Part shown: one piece after another, positions 18,147 through 27,512 of the stretch
How positions within the stretch are numbered: the first letter of the stretch is position 1
How the letters are laid out: every line of letters starts with the position of its first letter
From: Achromobacter arsenitoxydans SY8
GTDB taxonomy: Bacteria; Pseudomonadota; Gammaproteobacteria; Burkholderiales; Burkholderiaceae_B
DNA length: 64,000 bases
Assembly: GCF_000236785.1 (NCBI RefSeq)
Contig: NZ_AGUF01000052.1
Span: forward strand, 62,001 to 126,000
Direction: 5' to 3'
The notes under the pieces: model-generated
The model's input: the letters and a program-made list of their open reading frames with translations, nothing else
Databases searched by the model: none
What the model was told of the DNA's origin: nothing
Made by a program: the position numbers and the translations under genes

Positions 18147-19264
18147 TGCGGCGCCTCTGGCTGTCCTGCCACCGGTGGATGGCGCTGAGCCTGGGCTCCA
18201 TCCTGATCCTGTCCGGGCTGACGGGCGCCTTGCTCGTCGTCGCCCGGCCGCTGGACCGGCTGCTGCATCCGGACTACTTCACGGCCCAGGGCGGATCGGC
18301 GGCCCAGCCGGTTTCGCTGGAATCCCTGCGCCGCGGCCTGGCGGCCGAGTTCGGCCCGCAAGCCGCTTTCACATTCCGTCCGCCGCGCGAACCCGGCGAG
18401 ACGATGCAGGTGCTGGTGAAGGCGCAAGGGGGCTGGCGAGGCACCGTCTACCTGGATCCGGCCAGCGGCCGCGAGCAGGGCAGGCGGGGCGACGGCGAAG
18501 GCCTGGTCGCCATCGTCTACAAGCTGCACAGCGCGTTGATGCTGGAGCAGACCGGCAAGGCCGTGCTCGCCTGGACCGCGCTGGCCTACTTGGTCCTGCT
18601 GGTCTCCGGCCTGGTTCTGTGGTGGCCGCGCAAATGGCCGCCATCGCTGCGCATGGTGGTCAACAAGGGCGCATTGCGCGCCGTGTTCGACATCCACCGC
18701 AACGGCGGTGCGATTCTGGCGCTGCTGCTGGCGGTCAGCATCGCCACCGGCGCCTATCTGGCCTGGCGCCCGATCGGCGGCTGGATCACGCTGGCCAGCG
18801 GCCAGCAGCAAGTCGTGGCGCCCAAGCTGCCGCCCCCGCCCGACGGCCACGAGCGCGCAGTCCCAACCCTGGATGAAATGGCGAGCCACGCGCGGGCCGT
18901 GTTTCCGGGCGCGGCGATCGGCTACGTGCTGTACACCCCGCATTCGGACCGCCCGATGGCCATCCGCATGCGCGTGCCGGACGATCCGCATCCGAACGGG
19001 CGTTCGACCGTATGGTTCGATCCGCGCGACGGCCGCGTCCTGGCGGCGCAGCGCTGGAGCGAACTGGATCCCGGCACGCGGATCAATTCCGTGATGTATC
19101 CGCTGCACACCGGAGAACTGGGCGGTGTCGCCGGCGAGACCGTCGTCGCATTGCTGGGGCTGGGCCTGGGCGCATTGGGCATCAGCGGCATCTGGCTGTG
19201 GTGGCGCCGGAAATCCCTGCACGGTCAAAAGACCAAGCCGGTTGGATCAAAGCGCGTCCTTTAG
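18146..19264 (+). CDS. PepSY-associated membrane protein of iron uptake
   Basis: A 372-residue inner-membrane protein with an N-terminal WLSCHRWMALSLGSILILSGLTGALL helix, further helices around ALAYLVLLVSGLVLWW and LALLLAVSIATGAYLAW, and a last helix ending GIWLWWRRKS. The HRW and WWPRKW motifs identify the PepSY_TM family, often encoded next to TonB receptors and thought to reduce ferric siderophores. Its ATG overlaps the receptor stop codon, so it is translationally coupled to it. Confidence 0.85.
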   Translation: MRRLWLSCHRWMALSLGSILILSGLTGALLVVARPLDRLLHPDYFTAQGGSAAQPVSLESLRRGLAAEFGPQAAFTFRPPREPGETMQVLVKAQGGWRGTVYLDPASGREQGRRGDGEGLVAIVYKLHSALMLEQTGKAVLAWTALAYLVLLVSGLVLWWPRKWPPSLRMVVNKGALRAVFDIHRNGGAILALLLAVSIATGAYLAWRPIGGWITLASGQQQVVAPKLPPPPDGHERAVPTLDEMASHARAVFPGAAIGYVLYTPHSDRPMAIRMRVPDDPHPNGRSTVWFDPRDGRVLAAQRWSELDPGTRINSVMYPLHTGELGGVAGETVVALLGLGLGALGISGIWLWWRRKSLHGQKTKPVGSKRVL

Positions 19265-20101
19265 CCACCCCACAAACGCCTCGGCCTGGGCGTTCATACG
19301 GCGTCCCGCGGCCGGCAGCACCCGTAATCCTCCGTCGAACTGCACGGTGCCGAATGGCGCAACCAGGGCGCCGTCGGCCAGCTCGCGGGCGATCAAGCGC
19401 CTTTCAACCAGGGCGACCCCCAGCCCGGACAGGGCCGCTTCAATGCACAGGTGCGTGTGCGGAAACTCCAGCACATCTCCGCGCGCGACGGACTGCCCGG
19501 TTTTGGCTTCCCACTGGTCCCAGGCGCTGGACGTGTAGCCATGCGCGATGCGCGTCCGCTTTCCGGGCGACAGCTTCGCGCAGGCAGGCACGCAAACCGC
19601 CGCAAAATTCACCGGCGCCACGAGCAGGGCGCGCCGCTGGTCGGCCTCGGGGTAATTCGACATGTCCCACGCCACCAGCAGATCGGCTCCCTCGTTGCGG
19701 ATTTCGCGCGCCGACGTCATTGATAGCCGGACGCGGATATCGGGATGCTTGCGGTAGAACACGGCAAGCTGGGGAACCAGCCAGCGCATGGCGAAAGTTG
19801 CGCTGCACGCGACGTGCACGCCCGGGCTGGCCGCGCTGAGCATCAGGTTTTCGTAGGCACGTTCAAGCTGATCGAACGCGGAGCGCGTTGCCGCATAAAA
19901 ATCGGCAGCCGCGGGCGTCATGCGCAAACCGGTGCCGTCACGTTCGAAAAGTTCAATCCCGGCGTCATCCGCCAACAGTTTCAGATGCCGGCTGACCGCG
20001 CCGTGCGTGCGAGCCAGTTCGTCGGCGGCGCGGGTGACGGACCCGGTGCGCGCGACCGCCTCGAATGCGCGTAGAGAGGCCAGGGGCGGGAGTTTTCGCA
20101 T
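19247..20101 (-). CDS. LysR-family regulator (GcvA-like)
   Basis: A 284-residue regulator. The N-terminal helix-turn-helix contains LASLRAFEAVARTGSVTRAADELARTHGAVSRHLKLLADD, close to the GcvA/AmpR branch, followed by the two-lobed periplasmic-binding-protein-like effector domain. It is divergent from the enolase gene and convergent with the PepSY gene, overlapping the latter's end by 18 bases. The likely target is the divergent promoter region of 160 bases, but no effector can be inferred. Confidence 0.88.
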   Translation of the reverse strand: MRKLPPLASLRAFEAVARTGSVTRAADELARTHGAVSRHLKLLADDAGIELFERDGTGLRMTPAAADFYAATRSAFDQLERAYENLMLSAASPGVHVACSATFAMRWLVPQLAVFYRKHPDIRVRLSMTSAREIRNEGADLLVAWDMSNYPEADQRRALLVAPVNFAAVCVPACAKLSPGKRTRIAHGYTSSAWDQWEAKTGQSVARGDVLEFPHTHLCIEAALSGLGVALVERRLIARELADGALVAPFGTVQFDGGLRVLPAAGRRMNAQAEAFVGWLKDAL

Positions 20102-20261
20102 GGGCGCCTATTAGTCAGGAAAACTGACGAAACATCAAAACAAATGGATTTTCGGATCCTAGCAGGCTGCTTAGCATTTCTCCAATTTCCTGCCTATATC
20201 GGATCGCCGGCAGCCGGCGAGGGCAGGGAAGTTTCGTTCAATTACCTGACATATTGGAGTC

Positions 20262-21539
20262 ATGCGCATGCACATCGTCAACATCCAGGCGTTCGAGGCG
20301 ATCGACAGCCGCGGCAATCCCACGCTTGAAGTCGAAATGGAACTGTCCGACGGCGCCCGCGGCCTGGCGCTTGTGCCGTCCGGCGCGTCCACCGGCGCCC
20401 GGGAAGCGTGCGAACGGCGCGACAAGGATCCGTCCCGGTTCCGCGGCCGCGGCGTCCGGGACGCGGCCCACAGCGTGAACACGGAACTGCGCGCCTTGCT
20501 GCTGGACAGACGCGCCGATCAGCAGGCGGCCTTGGATCAGGCGATGATCGCCCTGGACGGCACCCCCGACAAAAGCCGTCTGGGCGCCAACGCGATCCTG
20601 GGCGTGTCGCTGGCCGCGGCGCGGGCGGCGGCCTCCAGTCTGCAAGTCCCGCTATGGCGCTACCTGGGCGGGAGCCAGGCCTGCGTGCTGCCGGCGCCGA
20701 TGATCAATGTGCTCAATGGCGGCGCGCATGCGGACAATCCGCTGGACTTCCAGGAGTTCATGATCTTGCCCGTGGGCGCCGCCACGTTCGCGGAGGCCGT
20801 GCGCATGGGCGCGGAGGTCTTCCATGCGCTCAAGGATGCGCTGAAGCGCGCAGGGCATTCGGTGAACGTCGGCGATGAAGGAGGCTTTGCGCCGGACTTG
20901 CGTTCAGCGGACGAAGCCCTGGATTTCCTGATGGCCTCTATTGAGCAGGCTGGCCTGCGGCCTGGCCAGGACGTCGCCTTGGCGCTGGACCCGGCCGCCA
21001 GCGAGTTCCATCGGCCCGAAGGCTACGTGTACGCGGGGCAAGACAGAAGCCTGAGTTCTGAGGAGCAGGTCGGCTACCTGATGGAACTGACGCGGCGCTA
21101 TCCCATCATCTCGATCGAGGACGGCATGGCCGAGGACGACCTTAGCGGCTGGACATTGCTGACCGACCGGCTGGGGGCCCGGTGCCAGCTGGTCGGGGAC
21201 GATGTCTTCTGCACCCATCCCTCCTTGTTTCAAGCCGGCGTGAAGCAGGGCGTCGGCAACGCCATCCTGGTCAAGATGAATCAGATCGGCACCCTGACAG
21301 AGACGCTGCAGGTCTTGAGGATTGCGGCCCGTCACGGATACCAGGCGGTCATATCACACCGATCCGGCGAAACCGAAGACACCAGCATTGCCGACCTGGC
21401 GGTGGCCTGCAATTGCCCGTGGATCAAAACCGGTTCGATGTCGCGCTCGGACCGCACGGCCAAATACAACCGGCTGATGCGGATAGAGCGCGAACTCGAG
21501 GCGGCGGCGGTGTATGCGGGCAGGCTGTTCACTGGCTGA
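20262..21539 (+). CDS. eno: Enolase (phosphopyruvate hydratase), probably accessory
   Basis: A 425-residue enolase converting 2-phosphoglycerate and phosphoenolpyruvate. Key family motifs are [35 protein letters not shown] (catalytic Glu), [20 protein letters not shown] (catalytic Lys) and [10 protein letters not shown] followed by [10 protein letters not shown]. The context is unlike the housekeeping eno, which in this group normally sits near pyrG/kdsA; here it lies between LysR regulators. I infer a second, specialised copy. Its stop overlaps the end of the convergent LysR gene. Confidence 0.9.
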   Translation: MRMHIVNIQAFEAIDSRGNPTLEVEMELSDGARGLALVPSGASTGAREACERRDKDPSRFRGRGVRDAAHSVNTELRALLLDRRADQQAALDQAMIALDGTPDKSRLGANAILGVSLAAARAAASSLQVPLWRYLGGSQACVLPAPMINVLNGGAHADNPLDFQEFMILPVGAATFAEAVRMGAEVFHALKDALKRAGHSVNVGDEGGFAPDLRSADEALDFLMASIEQAGLRPGQDVALALDPAASEFHRPEGYVYAGQDRSLSSEEQVGYLMELTRRYPIISIEDGMAEDDLSGWTLLTDRLGARCQLVGDDVFCTHPSLFQAGVKQGVGNAILVKMNQIGTLTETLQVLRIAARHGYQAVISHRSGETEDTSIADLAVACNCPWIKTGSMSRSDRTAKYNRLMRIERELEAAAVYAGRLFTG

Positions 21540-22401
21540 ACCGTTCGGCGGCTTCGGCAATGCGTTGGGCAAGCAGGGCGGCGGCAGGCTGCCTGCTGTC
21601 CGACGGCCGCTCCACCAGACCGATTTCCCGGTAGAACGTCGCGTCGCCCAGCTCCTTTATCACGACGCCCCTGGGCACCGACAGGGCTTTGCTGAGGGGC
21701 AGGAGCGCAACGCCTATACCCCTGCGCACAAGCCGGGTGATCGCGGGCAATTCGTCCAGCTCTATGGCTTCCCTGACCGACAGCCGCGAGCGCCGCAGGA
21801 ACTGGTCGACCAGCCTGCCGCCGAAAGACGCGCGGTCATAGCGGATGAACGGTTCATTCTGCAGGAGATCCTGCCAATCCCGATGCGCCTGCTTACCGGG
21901 GGCCATCAGCACGAAGGGCTCGCTGAACAAGGCCCGCCAGCGCAGATCTGCGGGCAGGGCGAACGGAGGTTTGATCATGACGGCAATGTCGACTTCGCCC
22001 GCATCCACTTGTCCCAGCAGATTGAGCGAAAGACCGGGCACCAGCCTGACACGGTAGCCCGGATTCATGCTCCAGAATTCCGCCAGCGCGTCCGTCAGGA
22101 ACGTCGACTGCGCGGAGGAGATTGATCCGACCCGGATCAGGCCTGTCTTAGGGCTACTGGCATTGCGTCCGAACTTCTCGTAGACCGACATCAGTTCTTC
22201 CGCAATGGCCAGGGCTTCGCGGCCGCTGCTATTGAGGTTGGCCGCGCGTCCCGTCCTGTCGAATAACGGATAGCCCAGCTCTTCCTCCAGCCGCTGGATC
22301 TGCGCGCTAACGGCCGATTGGGTCAAGCCCACATGCGCCGCCGCATTGGCGAAGGTGCCGTATCGCACCACGGCCATGAAAGTCTGAAGTTCACGCAGCA
22401 T
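21529..22401 (-). CDS. LysR-family regulator
   Basis: A 290-residue regulator with the N-terminal motif [42 protein letters not shown], the standard LysR helix-turn-helix, and a C-terminal effector domain containing [20 protein letters not shown]. It is divergent from the RraA-like gene across about 110 bases of AT-rich DNA, so it probably controls that gene. It converges on the enolase gene with an 11-base overlap. Confidence 0.88.
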   Translation of the reverse strand: MLRELQTFMAVVRYGTFANAAAHVGLTQSAVSAQIQRLEEELGYPLFDRTGRAANLNSSGREALAIAEELMSVYEKFGRNASSPKTGLIRVGSISSAQSTFLTDALAEFWSMNPGYRVRLVPGLSLNLLGQVDAGEVDIAVMIKPPFALPADLRWRALFSEPFVLMAPGKQAHRDWQDLLQNEPFIRYDRASFGGRLVDQFLRRSRLSVREAIELDELPAITRLVRRGIGVALLPLSKALSVPRGVVIKELGDATFYREIGLVERPSDSRQPAAALLAQRIAEAAERFSQ

Positions 22402-22514
22402 GGTTTTGATCGAAATTATTGATGCTCAGGCTAAAAATATATCGCTTTTCCTGAATGAAGGGCGCCCCTAGACTAGATCCATCCGCCAATCCTGATATCA
22501 CCATGGAGAGACAC

Positions 22515-23219
22515 ATGACGGTTTCCGATGAGGTTTATTTCAAGGCGCTCTCCGGCGTCACGACGGCCACGCTGACCACCATCCTGCTGAAGAAGGGGTT
22601 GCGCAACGTCTGGATTCGCGGCGCATTCCCGCTGGCCCAGGGCTTGCCGCGCATCGTCGGGCGCGCATTCACCGTGCGCTTCGTGCCGGCCCGCGAAGAC
22701 CTGGCCACGCCCGAATCGTGGTCATCGCCCAAGTCCAGCCGCGGCGCCATCGAGCAGATGCCGTCTGGCTGCATTGCCGTGGTCGACGCCATGGGCGTGA
22801 AAGACGCCGGCATCTGGGGCGATATTCTTTGCGCGCGCATGGCCAAGCGCGGGGTCGCCGGGCTGGTGACCGACGGCGTCGTGCGCGACCTGGCCGGCGT
22901 GCTGGGCACCAAGCTGCCCGTCTGGGCCAGCGGCGCGGCGGCGCCGCCGTCGGTGGCCGGCCTGACCTTCGTGGATTGGCAGCAACCCGTTGCCTGCGGC
23001 GGCGTCGCGGTGTTCCCGGACGACGTAATCGTCGCCGATCAAGATGGCGCCGTCATCATTCCGGCCGCGCTGGTGGCCGATGTGGTCGACGCCGCCGTAG
23101 AACAGGAGCGCTTCGAAGGCTGGATCATGGACGAAGTCAACAATGGCGCCGTTCTGCCGGGGCTGTACCCGCCGAACGAAGCCAACAAGGCCAAGTACGA
23201 AGCGTCCAAGAAGAAGTAA
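22515..23219 (+). CDS. RraA-like / HMG aldolase-type protein
   Basis: A 234-residue protein of the RraA superfamily, which also contains 4-hydroxy-4-methyl-2-oxoglutarate/oxaloacetate aldolases. Visible family motifs are GRAFTVRFVPAREDL, GCIAVVDAMGVKDAGIWGDILCARMAKRGVAGLVTDGVVRD (including the metal and substrate Gly-Asp and Arg-Asp pairs) and VIVADQDGAVIIPA. ATG 22515 has GGAGAG six bases upstream. A metabolic aldolase role is more likely than RNase E inhibition for a protein paired with a divergent LysR regulator. Confidence 0.82.
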   Translation: MTVSDEVYFKALSGVTTATLTTILLKKGLRNVWIRGAFPLAQGLPRIVGRAFTVRFVPAREDLATPESWSSPKSSRGAIEQMPSGCIAVVDAMGVKDAGIWGDILCARMAKRGVAGLVTDGVVRDLAGVLGTKLPVWASGAAAPPSVAGLTFVDWQQPVACGGVAVFPDDVIVADQDGAVIIPAALVADVVDAAVEQERFEGWIMDEVNNGAVLPGLYPPNEANKAKYEASKKK

Positions 23220-23234
23220 TAGCGCGCAGAATAG

Positions 23235-23273
23235 AAAAGGGGCGATGCCGGGAATACCGGCATCGCCCCTTTT
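23235..23273. terminator. Strong bidirectional intrinsic terminator
   Basis: A perfect 17-base-pair stem (left arm beginning AAAAGGGGCGATGCC, right arm ending GCATCGCCCCTTTT) encloses a five-base loop GAATA. The A-run on the left and T-run on the right make it work in both directions. It sits between the convergent RraA-like gene and the arsH end of ars operon 1. Confidence 0.92.
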
Positions 23274-23341
23274 GCGTTCCTGGCGCCCAGCATCAGGCGG
23301 CTGCGGGATTGCCAATCGTGCGGATAAAGGCGCGATGGAGC

Positions 23342-24064
23342 CTAAATCGAGGCTTGCTCCGCCCGGTTCGACAGCGCAATGGCGGATTCCCTGCGCTCGC
23401 TGTAGCGGTCGACCAGGTAGGGCGCGACATCCCGCGTGAGCAATGTGAACTTCATCAGCTCCTCGACGACATCGACCACGCGGTCATAGTAGGGCGAGGG
23501 CTTCATCCGCCCCGACTCGTCGAACTCCTGGTAAGCCTTGGCCACCGACGACTGGTTGGGTATCGTCAGCATTCGCATCCAGCGCCCCAACACCCGCATC
23601 TGATTCACGGCGTTGAAGGACTGCGAGCCGCCCGATACCTGCATGACGGCCAGCGTCTTGCCCTGGGTGGGGCGCACGGCGCCCACCGATAGCGGAATCC
23701 AGTCGATCTGCGTCTTCATAAGCCCGGTCATGGCGCCGTGGCGCTCGGGCGAGCTCCAGACCATGCCTTCCGACCATTGCACCAGTTCGTGCAGCTCGCG
23801 GACTTTAGGATGGGAGTCGCTGGCGTCGTCGACCAGCGGCAGCCCGGAGGGATTGAAGATACGTGTCTCGCCGCCCATGGCTTGAAGGAGTCTTGCGGAT
23901 TCCTCGGCAACCAGGCGGCTGTAGGAACGATCGCGCAACGACCCATAGAGCACCAGGAAGCGCGGTGCGTGGGTGGCGCGCCTGGGCGTAAACAATGCCG
24001 TTCTGGACGGCGGTTCCAGCAGTGACGGGTCGATGTTGGGCAAGTCTGCAATGTGCTCAGACAC
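23342..24064 (-). CDS. arsH: ArsH organoarsenical reductase/oxidase, copy 1
   Basis: A 240-residue NADPH-dependent FMN flavoprotein. ArsH oxidises trivalent methyl- and aryl-arsenicals to the less toxic pentavalent forms. The flavodoxin-like FMN loop is [11 protein letters not shown], followed by [10 protein letters not shown] and the [17 protein letters not shown] segment, all typical of ArsH. I chose GTG 24064 because GGAGGG lies five bases before it; an ATG at 24079 lacks such a site. The gene start overlaps arsC by eight bases and ends ars operon 1. A close paralogue lies at 48609-49361. Confidence 0.93.
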   Translation of the reverse strand: MSEHIADLPNIDPSLLEPPSRTALFTPRRATHAPRFLVLYGSLRDRSYSRLVAEESARLLQAMGGETRIFNPSGLPLVDDASDSHPKVRELHELVQWSEGMVWSSPERHGAMTGLMKTQIDWIPLSVGAVRPTQGKTLAVMQVSGGSQSFNAVNQMRVLGRWMRMLTIPNQSSVAKAYQEFDESGRMKPSPYYDRVVDVVEELMKFTLLTRDVAPYLVDRYSERRESAIALSNRAEQASI

Positions 24065-24479
24065 GATGGCCCTCCGCATTGATGAGCGGCTCGCCATCCT
24101 CCTTGTTGAAGGCGCCAAGCTGGGGCCGGGGCAGAATGTCCAGGACCACCTCCGACGGGCGGCACAGACGCGTGCCCATGGGAGTGACCACAATGGGCCG
24201 ATTGATCAGAATAGGGTGTTCAAGCATGAAACCGATCAATTGTTCGTCCGTCCATTTCGGATCCGATAGCCCCAGTTCGTCATACGGCGTGCCCTTTTGA
24301 CGCAGGACGTCCCGCACCGGCATCCCCATCGCCGCAATCAGCGACTGCAGCGTGCTGGCGTCGGGCGGGGCCTTCAGGTATTCGATGATGGTCGGCTCTT
24401 CGCCGGTATTGCGGATCAGGCCCAGCACATTGCGCGACGTGCCGCAGGCCGAGTTGTGATAGATGGTGATGGAACTCAT
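24057..24479 (-). CDS. arsC: Glutaredoxin-type arsenate reductase ArsC, copy 1
   Basis: A 140-residue enzyme reducing arsenate to arsenite with glutathione and glutaredoxin. The catalytic cysteine is in [10 protein letters not shown] (Cys12) and the family's three arginine positions appear in INRPIVV and TRLCRPSE. Length and motif match the E. coli R773 ArsC family. It sits between the MFS gene (3-base gap) and arsH in one leftward operon, and supplies arsenite to the Acr3 pump. A paralogue is at 50632-51057, and an unrelated thioredoxin-type ArsC is at 57377-57883. Confidence 0.95.
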   Translation of the reverse strand: MSSITIYHNSACGTSRNVLGLIRNTGEEPTIIEYLKAPPDASTLQSLIAAMGMPVRDVLRQKGTPYDELGLSDPKWTDEQLIGFMLEHPILINRPIVVTPMGTRLCRPSEVVLDILPRPQLGAFNKEDGEPLINAEGHRV

Positions 24480-24482
24480 GAA

Positions 24483-25712
24483 CTACCTCTCTTGATGCAA
24501 GACTGAGACTTGACTGTCCGGCTTGTGCTGGGCGCGCAGCAGCATCAGCGCGCCGCAGGCGGCCAGGCCAATGGCGCCGGACAGCCACAGCGCGTTGGCG
24601 CCCCAGGCGTCCAGCGCAAATCCGAAAAGAAGCGGGGAAAGCGCCTGCGCGAACCGCGCGGGCATCATTAGCCAGCCCTGGCGGGCGCCATACCCCTGGG
24701 CGCCAAACAGCACCAGCGGCAAGGTTCCCTTGGCGATCGTCAGGATGCCGTTGCCAGCGCCATGCAGGATCGCGAACACGGGCGCCATGGCCGGTCCGGC
24801 CGTCAGCAGCATCGCCACGCCCACGGGATGCGCCACTGCGGCCAGGCGTGCGGACAGCAGCGGATGAACGCGCCGCAAGAGCCCGAACTCGAGCACCCTG
24901 CCGGCCACCTGCGCGGGGCCGATCAGCGCGCCAGCCGCAACCGCTGCGGCGAGCGTGGCGCCCGCAGCCTCCAGCATCCGCGGCAGATGCGTGGCCATCG
25001 CGGTGCTGATGAACCAGGTCGCGGCGAAGACAAAGGCGAGGAGGGCGGTTGCGTATCCGGAACGCGGGGCCGAGGGAGCAGGGGACGGGGATGCCGAGGA
25101 AACCGCCTGCGCTGGATCCGCGGCAGCGAGTCTTTCGGGTTTCGCATGCGCTGGCAACTTCGGAAGCCAGGCATTCAGCGGCAAGCCGATAAGCAGATGT
25201 ATGCCGGCCCAGCCCAGACAAGCGTTGCGCCAACCGAACTGCGTGTCCATCCAGGCTGATAAGGGCCAGCCTACGGTGCTTGCAAAGCCCGCAATCAGCG
25301 TAATGCCGGTGATCGCGCCTCGGGCGTGTTGCCCATACAGGCGAACCAGGCTGGAGAACGCCGCTTCGTACAGGCCGGCGCCCATCGCCGCGCCGATGAC
25401 CAGCCAGGCGGCGACCATCGTCCAAAGACCCTGGGCGAGTCCAAGCATCGCGAGTCCGAACGCGAATGTCAGGCTCGTGCCGACCAAGACCACGCGGCCA
25501 CCGCGCCGGTCAATCGCTTGGCCGGCCCACGGACCAACCAGGGCCGATACCACCATTGCGCCGGAAAAGGCTGCGTAGACCGCTGGCGTCGGAACGTCCA
25601 GTTCCGCGGCCATCGGCGCCGCCAGCATGGCGGGCAGGTAATAGGACGAAGCCCAGGCCAGCGTTTGGGCAATGCCCAAGGCGCCGACGACGCGGACGGG
25701 CGCTCCCGACAC
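24483..25712 (-). CDS. MFS transporter of ars operon 1
   Basis: A 409-residue major-facilitator protein with about twelve hydrophobic helices; the A motif appears as GQAIDRRGGR between helices 2 and 3. The frame is open far upstream inside acr3, but GTG 25712, which lies just after the acr3 stop and behind a GGGG site, gives a normal MFS N terminus. Position in the ars operon implies export of an arsenical. ArsJ normally pairs with a GAPDH gene, which is absent, and ArsK-like export of trivalent arsenicals is an alternative. A relative occurs at 49372-50628. Confidence 0.8.
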   Translation of the reverse strand: MSGAPVRVVGALGIAQTLAWASSYYLPAMLAAPMAAELDVPTPAVYAAFSGAMVVSALVGPWAGQAIDRRGGRVVLVGTSLTFAFGLAMLGLAQGLWTMVAAWLVIGAAMGAGLYEAAFSSLVRLYGQHARGAITGITLIAGFASTVGWPLSAWMDTQFGWRNACLGWAGIHLLIGLPLNAWLPKLPAHAKPERLAAADPAQAVSSASPSPAPSAPRSGYATALLAFVFAATWFISTAMATHLPRMLEAAGATLAAAVAAGALIGPAQVAGRVLEFGLLRRVHPLLSARLAAVAHPVGVAMLLTAGPAMAPVFAILHGAGNGILTIAKGTLPLVLFGAQGYGARQGWLMMPARFAQALSPLLFGFALDAWGANALWLSGAIGLAACGALMLLRAQHKPDSQVSVLHQER

Positions 25713-25714
25713 CG

Positions 25715-26794
25715 TCAGCCCCGGCAGGCGCCAGCGTCGTACCAGTCCTTGGACTGGTTCACGACGCGCACGACCAGCAACATCACCGGAACCTCGATCA
25801 GTACGCCGACCACCGTCGCCAGCGCGGCTCCAGACTGGAATCCGAACAGGCTGATCGCCGCAGCGACGGAAAGTTCGAAGAAGTTGGATGCGCCGATCAG
25901 TGCCGACGGGCAAGCAATGCTGTGCTTTTCTCCCAAGCGACGATTCAACCAGTACGCCAGCCCGGAGTTCAAAAGCACCTGAATCAGGATCGGCACCGCC
26001 AGCATGGCGATCACCAGCGGCTGGCCAAGGATGGCTTCGCCCTGGAACGCGAACAGCAGCACCAGCGTCAGCAATAGCGCGGCCATGGAAAATGGTCCAA
26101 TCCGGGCCAAGGCCGCTTCGAACGCTTCCTGCCCGCGGCGCAGTAGCGCACGACGCCAGAGTTGGGCGAGGATGACCGGAATCACGATGTAGAGCCCGAC
26201 GGACACCAGCAACGTATCCCACGGCACGGTGATGGCCGACAGGCCAAGGAGCAGCCCGACAATGGGCGCGAACGCGAACACCATGATCGTGTCGTTCAGC
26301 GCAACCTGGGACAACGTGAACACCGGATCGCCACCGGTCAGCCGGCTCCAGACGAACACCATGGCGGTACACGGCGCGGCGGCCAGCAAAATCAGGCCGG
26401 CGATGTAGCTATCCAACTGGTCGCCGGGCAACCATGGAGAAAAGACCTGACGGATGAACAGCCAGCCCAGGAAGGCCATCGAAAACGGTTTGACGGCCCA
26501 ATTGACGAACAGCGTCACGCCGATGCCGCGCCAATGCTGTTTGACCTGGCCAAGCGCTCCGAAATCGACCTTGAGCAGCATTGGAATGATCATTACCCAG
26601 ATCAGCAGGCCGACCGGCAGGTTGACTTGGGCGACTTCCAAGCGCCCAATGGCCTGGAACAACGCCGGCATGCTCTGGCCAAGTGCCACGCCGAGCACGA
26701 TGCAAACAAAGACCCACAATGAAAGCCAACGCTCGAAAGCGCTGAGCCCCGGGCGCTGGCGCGAAGCCGGAACCGCCTGTGTGATGGAAGACAT
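25715..26794 (-). CDS. acr3: Acr3 arsenite efflux permease
   Basis: A 359-residue inner-membrane As(OH)3 antiporter with about ten helices. The conserved cysteine of helix 4 is present in AAAPCTAMVFVWSRLTGGDP and the conserved glutamate of helix 9 in IGASNFFELSVAAA, both needed in characterised Acr3 proteins. It follows arsR by 67 bases and precedes the MFS gene within a few bases. It is unrelated in fold to the ArsB pump encoded at 60175-61458, so the region has two independent arsenite exporters. Confidence 0.95.
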   Translation of the reverse strand: MSSITQAVPASRQRPGLSAFERWLSLWVFVCIVLGVALGQSMPALFQAIGRLEVAQVNLPVGLLIWVMIIPMLLKVDFGALGQVKQHWRGIGVTLFVNWAVKPFSMAFLGWLFIRQVFSPWLPGDQLDSYIAGLILLAAAPCTAMVFVWSRLTGGDPVFTLSQVALNDTIMVFAFAPIVGLLLGLSAITVPWDTLLVSVGLYIVIPVILAQLWRRALLRRGQEAFEAALARIGPFSMAALLLTLVLLFAFQGEAILGQPLVIAMLAVPILIQVLLNSGLAYWLNRRLGEKHSIACPSALIGASNFFELSVAAAISLFGFQSGAALATVVGVLIEVPVMLLVVRVVNQSKDWYDAGACRG

Positions 26795-26861
26795 GGGTTT
26801 ACTCCCGGGATTGGCCGATGCCGGCAGGAATGTGGAAGGGATTCATGGACACAACTCCCGA

Positions 26862-27188
26862 TCAGCAGGTCTGGCAGGCGTCAGGATTGGCAGCCTCGCA
26901 CGAGGCGCCTTGGCAGCAATGCTCGGTGAGATACCCGAGCAAGCCATTCATCTGGGAGAAATCGGCGCGATAGATCAGGTTGCGGCCTTGTTGCTCAACG
27001 CTGACCAGACCGGCGTGCGCCAGCTCCTTCAGATGAAAGGACAGCGTGTTGCGCGCCACGCCGAGCTGTTCTGCCAGGACGCTGGGCATCATTCCGGGAA
27101 GGCCAGCCACGACAAGCGCGCGAAAGGTCCGCAATCGTTGGGGATGGGCAAGGGCGCCGAGCGCTGAGATGGCTTGATCTTCGTTCAT
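26862..27188 (-). CDS. arsR: ArsR arsenite-responsive repressor of ars operon 1
   Basis: A 108-residue winged-helix repressor. DNA-recognition segment: GMMPSVLAEQLGVARNTLSFHLKELAHAGLV. The C terminus carries the cysteine cluster EHCCQGASCEAANPDACQTC; the CC-N4-C spacing resembles the As(III) site known from Acidithiobacillus-type ArsR. ATG 27188 was chosen over TTG 27203, which would overlap the operator. Arsenite binding should release the repressor from the dyad seven bases upstream and induce acr3-MFS-arsC-arsH. Confidence 0.93.
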   Translation of the reverse strand: MNEDQAISALGALAHPQRLRTFRALVVAGLPGMMPSVLAEQLGVARNTLSFHLKELAHAGLVSVEQQGRNLIYRADFSQMNGLLGYLTEHCCQGASCEAANPDACQTC

Positions 27189-27195
27189 GGTTCGA

Positions 27196-27217
27196 TAGTA
27201 CAACGATTATTGAACTA
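27196..27217. promoter_or_regulatory. ArsR operator of ars operon 1
   Basis: On the minus strand the dyad reads TAGTTCAA-N6-TTGTACTA, arms matching at seven of eight positions. It begins seven bases upstream of the arsR ATG. The same architecture, with the same distance to the start codon, recurs at 52482-52503 before the arsR of ars operon 2. Confidence 0.75.
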
Positions 27218-27512
27218 CGGATGGGGGTGCCATACCGCATTCCTTCCCATCAAGCCATAAACACTACTTTACATATGCCCCATGTTTTGGGTTCGCGTGC
27301 CCTATAACTAGTTGATATTAAAAAACATTTCTCGAATTTCCGCCTGAGTCCGTTCATGAACATGCACTCGATCTCAAGCTAGTGACCGTTCTCCGCAAAT
27401 GGGAGCGATTTCGGCATATTCAAAAGTTATGCGCGCCCTGTTCATCGTGCACGTGTTGGTTTTCTGTCGAAACTTCTAGCCAACCGGTCGACGACGATAT
27501 GTCTCATAAAGC
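27218..27512. other. AT-rich junction between ars operon 1 and the recombinase genes
   Basis: This stretch of roughly 300 bases contains no credible gene. Base composition drops sharply here compared with the ars operon on its left. It holds the ten-base palindrome GTTCATGAAC near 27352. It is the most likely place for the left edge of the mobile island, but I could not identify a core site or a matching repeat inside the window. Confidence 0.45.

Noticed and set aside
25713-26372. Upstream extension of the first MFS frame (to a 629-residue protein)
   Set aside because: The added part overlaps acr3 entirely and has no MFS character; the GC-rich DNA keeps other frames open.
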